A DNA stretch of 64,000 bases from Gammaproteobacteria bacterium (lineage in GTDB: Bacteria > Pseudomonadota > Gammaproteobacteria > Chromatiales > Chromatiaceae): contig JAJFJN010000041.1 of the NCBI GenBank assembly GCA_021773975.1, positions 1 to 64,000 on the forward strand. The letters run 5' to 3'. Numbering within the stretch: position 1 is the stretch's first letter; every line of letters begins with the position of its first letter. Made by a program: the position numbers and the translations under genes. This document shows, in pieces, positions 57,598 through 64,000 of this stretch. The notes beneath the pieces are model-generated. The model saw nothing but the letters and a program-made list of their open reading frames with translations. It was not told the DNA's origin and did no database searches.

Positions 57598-58668
57598 ATG
57601 TCTTTAAGTTTGCTTCGCATACACCATCTTAGAAATATTAAAGATGTTGAAATAGTGCCAAATTCTTCTATAAATATTTTCTGGGGTAGCAATGGTGCAG
57701 GCAAAACCTCGATATTAGAGGCAATCTATCTATTAGGAAGAGGGCGTTCTTTCAGGGGAGTAGAAATTGGGCCTTTAATTACATCAGGTGAAACTAATAC
57801 TGTTATTTATGGAAAGCTAGATATTGAAAATAATCACCAGAATTCCATTGGTTTAAGTAAACAATTAAGAGGCAAAACAAAAATAAAACTTAATGGAGAG
57901 TCTGTAAATCGCCTGTCCCTTCTTGCACAAACCCTTCCCCTACAAGTTTTAACTCCGAAGTCACATGAGATTTTAGAGAGAGGGTCTACATACAGAAGAA
58001 GATTTATAGATTGGGGTGTGTTCCACGTGGAACAAAATTTTATCAAATTTGCTACTAATTATAATAAAGCTCTGAAACAGAGAAATGCTGCATTAAGAAA
58101 ATCACCGAAAACAGCTTTTGCTTGGGATTCAATTATGATTAAAAATGGAATTCAAGTTGAATCTATGAGAAAGCAATATTTAGAAAAGCTATCCCCTATC
58201 TTCAATGACAAAACCAATAGTTTATTTGGTAGAGATGACATCATAATTAATTATTATCGTGGTTGGTCTGAGAATGAAACATATGCTGAGAGTATAAAAA
58301 AAAGAGAAAAAGATGATCTTAAAAGAGGTTTTACAAGCGTTGGCCCACATAGAGCTGATATAAAGATTGAAATTGCAGGCCAGTCCGCAGAAAAGGTTGT
58401 ATCACGCGGGGAGCAAAAATTAATTATTGCTGCGTTGTATTTAGCGCAAGCAAAAATAGCAGCTAATGAAAGTAAAATTAAACCCATTTTTTTAGTTGAT
58501 GACCTTCCGGCTGAACTGGACGATAAAAAAAGAGTGTTATTTTTAAATGAATTAATGCAATTAGGTTTACAGGTATTTATTACTGGAATCAGCAAAGATT
58601 ATTTTTCTACATTGCATTCATCGACAATGTTTCACGTGAAACATGGGCAGATATCTGAAGTTAATTAA
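57598..58668 (+). CDS. recF: DNA replication and repair protein RecF
   Basis: SMC-like ATPase that helps load RecA at gaps. Walker A GSNGAGKTS (30-38), the signature VSRGEQKL and Walker B FLVDDLPAELD. Length is 356 aa. Two parS palindromes are embedded in its coding sequence, encoding VFHVEQ (141-146) and MFHVKH (344-349). Confidence 0.95.
   Translation: MSLSLLRIHHLRNIKDVEIVPNSSINIFWGSNGAGKTSILEAIYLLGRGRSFRGVEIGPLITSGETNTVIYGKLDIENNHQNSIGLSKQLRGKTKIKLNGESVNRLSLLAQTLPLQVLTPKSHEILERGSTYRRRFIDWGVFHVEQNFIKFATNYNKALKQRNAALRKSPKTAFAWDSIMIKNGIQVESMRKQYLEKLSPIFNDKTNSLFGRDDIIINYYRGWSENETYAESIKKREKDDLKRGFTSVGPHRADIKIEIAGQSAEKVVSRGEQKLIIAALYLAQAKIAANESKIKPIFLVDDLPAELDDKKRVLFLNELMQLGLQVFITGISKDYFSTLHSSTMFHVKHGQISEVN
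58019..58034. other. parS: parS site 1 (inside recF)
   Basis: TGTTCCACGTGGAACA, a perfect 16-bp palindrome and a known ParB-binding form, differing from the commonest consensus only in the symmetrical inner pair. Confidence 0.85.
58628..58643. other. parS: parS site 2 (inside the recF 3' end)
   Basis: TGTTTCACGTGAAACA, exactly the parS consensus defined in Bacillus subtilis and conserved widely. Confidence 0.92.
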
Positions 58669-58703
58669 CTGACTATGTAATGGGCTTTACATAAGCGGTG
58701 TAG

Positions 58704-61148
<2,445 letters not shown>

Positions 61149-61171
61149 TACAACTTATTGATTAATAGGTA

Positions 61172-61897
61172 TTAAAAATCTGCTGTTTTTGGAAGTGTCT
61201 CCATAGTGGATTCAATCCACTCCTCTACTTTTTTATTAATAGCAGAACTTTTTAATCCTTCTATTGGGATAGGAGAACCAATAACCACCTGTATAGTACC
61301 CGGATATTTTTTTAGATCTCTTCTTCGCCAGAAGATACCTGAGTTAAGTGCAATAGGGATTATAGGAAATTGAGTGTGGTGTGCCAGGATGGCACCACCT
61401 GCACCATAGCGGCCACGCTCTCCAGGAGCTACTCGAGTGCCTTCAGGAAAAATAATGACATTTCGCCCTTTCGCCAGCTGTTTTTGCCCCTCTTTGACCA
61501 CCTGATTCATGGCTGTTCGGCCAGATTTCCTATCAATACCGATAGCTTGTAGAGCCATTAGTGCCCAACCAAAGAAAGGTACCCAAAGAAGTTCTTGTTT
61601 TAAAACCCATGTTTGGCTTGGAGGCAGCAATCCACGAAGCGCCATTGTTTCCCAGGCTGATTGGTGCTTGGAAAGAATGATACATCCACCATCTGGGATG
61701 TTTTCTAATCCTTTGATTTCATAGTTTAAACCACAAATTTTTGATAGTAGCCAAAGGTTACTCATACCCCAAAAGTTAGCGAGTTTTGAACGTTGCTTAT
61801 GGGAGAAAAGTAAACCGACAGTAATAATCGCAGTAGCGATAAGTACTGTGATGATAATTAAACATAAAAAGTAGAGAGAAGAACGAAATAGAATCAT
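61172..61897 (-). CDS. plsC: lysophospholipid (1-acylglycerol-3-phosphate) acyltransferase family protein
   Basis: Membrane acyltransferase that makes phosphatidic acid or related lipids. N-terminal membrane helix (residues 5-30), motif I HQSAWE, where the usual HxxxxD is HxxxxE, and motif III FPEGTR. Length is 241 aa. Overlaps the gmhB stop by 4 bp, so the two are coexpressed. Confidence 0.85.
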   Translation of the reverse strand: MILFRSSLYFLCLIIITVLIATAIITVGLLFSHKQRSKLANFWGMSNLWLLSKICGLNYEIKGLENIPDGGCIILSKHQSAWETMALRGLLPPSQTWVLKQELLWVPFFGWALMALQAIGIDRKSGRTAMNQVVKEGQKQLAKGRNVIIFPEGTRVAPGERGRYGAGGAILAHHTQFPIIPIALNSGIFWRRRDLKKYPGTIQVVIGSPIPIEGLKSSAINKKVEEWIESTMETLPKTADF

Positions 61898-62436
61898 TTG
61901 GTTGTAGCTATTAGTGCATCTACTGCGCTAGCTAGATCATTATAAGTTGGGATGTTATCACTATCATTTAGTTGTGAAATGGTTGTTTTGCCATTGCCGG
62001 TAAGTACCAGGGCAGCTTTTGCTCCGGCATTTTGTGCAGCTTGAATATCTTTTAAACTATCACCAATGAAGATAGTTTCAGATAGATCAATATTCAAACG
62101 GTCAGCTATCTCCAAAAGTAAACCTGGCTTGGGCTTGCGGCAGCCACAGTTTTCATCAGGTGTATGTGGACAAAAGAATATTGAATCAATATACCCCCCT
62201 TGTTGAGCAAGGGCATCAAACATCTTTTGGTGAATGGCATGGAGCTGGTCAATATTAAATAGACCACGCCCAAGCCCAGATTGGTTTGTTGCAACTACCA
62301 CTCGATAATTTGCATGGTTTAATTTAGCAATAGCCTCTAAGCTTCCAGTAATAGGAATCCACTCATCAGGGTGTTTGATATAGGTAGCTGAGTCTTTGTT
62401 AATAACGCCATCGCGGTCTAGTATGACAAGTTTCAT
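61894..62436 (-). CDS. gmhB: D-glycero-beta-D-manno-heptose-1,7-bisphosphate 7-phosphatase
   Basis: HAD phosphatase in lipopolysaccharide heptose synthesis. Motif I DRDGVIN (D7, D9), a zinc-binding insert CPHTPDENCGCRKPKPG, and motif IV FIGDSLKDIQAA. Length is 180 aa. Located between glyS and plsC, as in Pseudomonas. Confidence 0.92.
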   Translation of the reverse strand: MKLVILDRDGVINKDSATYIKHPDEWIPITGSLEAIAKLNHANYRVVVATNQSGLGRGLFNIDQLHAIHQKMFDALAQQGGYIDSIFFCPHTPDENCGCRKPKPGLLLEIADRLNIDLSETIFIGDSLKDIQAAQNAGAKAALVLTGNGKTTISQLNDSDNIPTYNDLASAVDALIATTK

Positions 62437-62462
62437 AGTTATAGTTAGTAAGTACTTACAGC

Positions 62463-64000
62463 TTAATTTAAGCTTGTTTGTAGGCGTGATAGATCGGCAA
62501 CGCGCAGAAATAATCCAGATAATGATGAAAGAAGTGCCAGACGGTTTTGACGTAGATTCTCATCATCACACATCACCATAACATCATCAAAAAACTGATC
62601 TACAGGTTCATGCAATACAGCAAGCTGCTGCAATGCCTCGGAATAAAGACCTTGTGATAAAAGCGGTTCAACCTTAGGTTGAAGTGCTTCAATCTGTTCG
62701 GCTAATCTCTTTTCCGATTGCTCTACCAGTAGGTTGATATCTACCTGTTCAGGGAATGTCTCATCTGTTTTTCGTAGGATATTTTGAATGCGTTTATTGG
62801 CAGCAGCGAGAGCTTCAGCCTCTGGTAACTGACGAAAGTGGGAGACCGCTTTAATACGCAGATCAAAGTCAGCAGGTTGGGTTGGGTGACGTGAAAGCAC
62901 GGCATCTATCAAATCAGCTGAGATACCTTGATCGGCATAATAGGCATTCAACCGTTCCATCATATAGTTAAATACCTCATTGGCTGTATTGCTGGTATCC
63001 AACTTATCAGCTAGCCCCTTTGCTGTAGCCTGGAGCAGAACCTCAAGATCAAGTTTTAATGGGGTTTCAATCAAGATACGAAGTACACCTAATGCTGCAC
63101 GGCGCAGGCCAAATGGATCTTTTTCGCCCGTTGGTTTTTTACCAATAGCGAAGATGCCAACCAGGGTATCCAGCCGGTCTGCAATGGCAATGGCTCGGCC
63201 ACAATTGGTTTGTGGTAGATTGTCTCCAGCATGGCGTGGTAGATATTGCTCTTCGATGGCAGCAGCGATATCACTGCCCTCCCCTGCATGTTGTGCATAG
63301 TAGCGCCCCATCACACCTTGCAGTGAAGGAAACTCTCCCACCATATTGGAAAGCAGATCGCACTTAGCAAGTGTTGCTGCACGGGCTGCATCCGTTGAAT
63401 CGAAGTTAAGCTGTTCCGCAATCAGTTGAGCCAGCTGTGAGATGCGCTGCGACTTGTCATACAGTGATCCCAGCTGCTTTTGAAAGACCACATCCTTAAG
63501 CCTCGGGATCAGGGCCTCCAATGGTTGCTTGAGATCTTGCCCCCAGAAAAAAGCAGCATCACTAAAACGTGGGCGAATAACCCGTTCGTTACCTGCACTG
63601 ACTTGTGTGGGATCTTGGCTTTGAATATTGCTGATGGTGATAAAGTGGGGCTGTAGGCAGCCTTTGCTGTCTACAACAGGGAAATACTTTTGATGCTCCT
63701 GCATGGCCTTTATCAGAGCCTCTGAAGGCACCTCCAAAAAGCGTTTATCAAATGTACCCATAACAGCAACAGGCCACTCATTGAGTGCAGTCACCTCATC
63801 GAGTAGTGCCTCATCAATGGCGGCAACCATTCCAGCTTTGGAAGCAATCTGTTCGACCTGTGCCTGAATTTTTTCTCGACGGGCATTGATGTCTGCAATC
63901 ACATAGCCAGGATCAAGTAGTGTTTGGGCGTAAGAAGCCGGTGAAGTCAATTCAATAGGATCGGGGTGATGAAAGCGATGGCCGTGGGTTGTGCGCCCTG
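62463..64000 (-). CDS. glyS: glycyl-tRNA synthetase beta subunit (5' end outside the window)
   Basis: Beta subunit of the tetrameric bacterial glycyl-tRNA synthetase. The frame stays open to the last base of the window; the first visible residues read GRTTHGHRFHHPDPI, a conserved internal segment, so roughly 180 residues lie beyond. Core segments include HQKYFPVVD, NERVIRPRFSDAAFFW, QGVMGRYYA and GEKDPFGLRRAALG. The C-terminal anticodon-binding part is complete and ends at 62463. Confidence 0.95.
   Translation of the reverse strand, partial: GRTTHGHRFHHPDPIELTSPASYAQTLLDPGYVIADINARREKIQAQVEQIASKAGMVAAIDEALLDEVTALNEWPVAVMGTFDKRFLEVPSEALIKAMQEHQKYFPVVDSKGCLQPHFITISNIQSQDPTQVSAGNERVIRPRFSDAAFFWGQDLKQPLEALIPRLKDVVFQKQLGSLYDKSQRISQLAQLIAEQLNFDSTDAARAATLAKCDLLSNMVGEFPSLQGVMGRYYAQHAGEGSDIAAAIEEQYLPRHAGDNLPQTNCGRAIAIADRLDTLVGIFAIGKKPTGEKDPFGLRRAALGVLRILIETPLKLDLEVLLQATAKGLADKLDTSNTANEVFNYMMERLNAYYADQGISADLIDAVLSRHPTQPADFDLRIKAVSHFRQLPEAEALAAANKRIQNILRKTDETFPEQVDINLLVEQSEKRLAEQIEALQPKVEPLLSQGLYSEALQQLAVLHEPVDQFFDDVMVMCDDENLRQNRLALLSSLSGLFLRVADLSRLQTSLN

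Overview
The window is chromosomal DNA from a gammaproteobacterium and spans the replication-origin region. The diagnostic block is the ancestral order mnmG-rsmG-parA-parB-atpIBEFHAGDC-glmU-glmS on one side, and mnmE-yidC-rnpA-rpmH / dnaA-dnaN-recF-gyrB followed by plsC-gmhB-glyS on the other. Two perfect parS palindromes lie inside recF. The pilMNOPQ-aroK-aroB-damX and mrcA neighbourhood is also typical of Gammaproteobacteria. The sps-spp-fruK-ams sucrose cassette is known from halotolerant methanotrophs and occurs in some chemolithotrophs, so an environmental methanotroph or sulfur oxidiser is plausible. Nothing in the window proves that lifestyle.

Layout. 1-382 is non-coding leader. 383-6349 (+) is a sucrose and glycogen-like glucan operon: sucrose-phosphate synthase, sucrose-phosphate phosphatase, fructokinase, amylosucrase. 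6378-11580 (-) is a complete arginine-to-spermidine operon by the carboxyspermidine route: speA, carboxy(nor)spermidine dehydrogenase, nspC, speB. 11581-11957 is a spacer that contains a 164-bp MITE-like element whose right end overlaps the 3' end of sdaA (-). 13266-20240 carries uvrD, an orphan TRAP binding protein, hemW, rpmE and gltA, then a hypothetical gene in the mrcA operon. 20244-22667 (-) is mrcA. 22882-31344 (+) is pilMNOPQ-aroK-aroB-damX. 31351-46267 (-) runs glmS, glmU, the complete F1Fo ATP synthase operon, parB, parA, rsmG and mnmG. 46382-50264 (+) is a moxR-DUF58-transglutaminase operon, followed by two small unassigned genes. 51038-54556 (-) is mnmE, yidC, rnpA, rpmH. 54557-56445 holds the presumed oriC and dnaA. 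dnaN, recF and gyrB follow on +, then plsC, gmhB and a glyS cut by the window end on -.

Functional logic. The sucrose operon can make sucrose from UDP-glucose and fructose-6-phosphate, then either keep it as a compatible solute or turn it into alpha-1,4-glucan while fructokinase recovers the released fructose. The polyamine operon makes putrescine via agmatine and then spermidine without S-adenosylmethionine decarboxylase. The origin block couples replication initiation, ParABS segregation, energy generation and cell-envelope precursor supply (glmS, glmU).

No rRNA, tRNA, CRISPR array, prophage or complete insertion sequence was seen. The clearest unusual object is the MITE-like element at 11798-11961. 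It has 23-bp perfect terminal inverted repeats and a 5-bp direct repeat. It landed inside the last sdaA codons, yet leaves the SdaA protein unchanged because it supplies a synonymous leucine base and a new stop codon.
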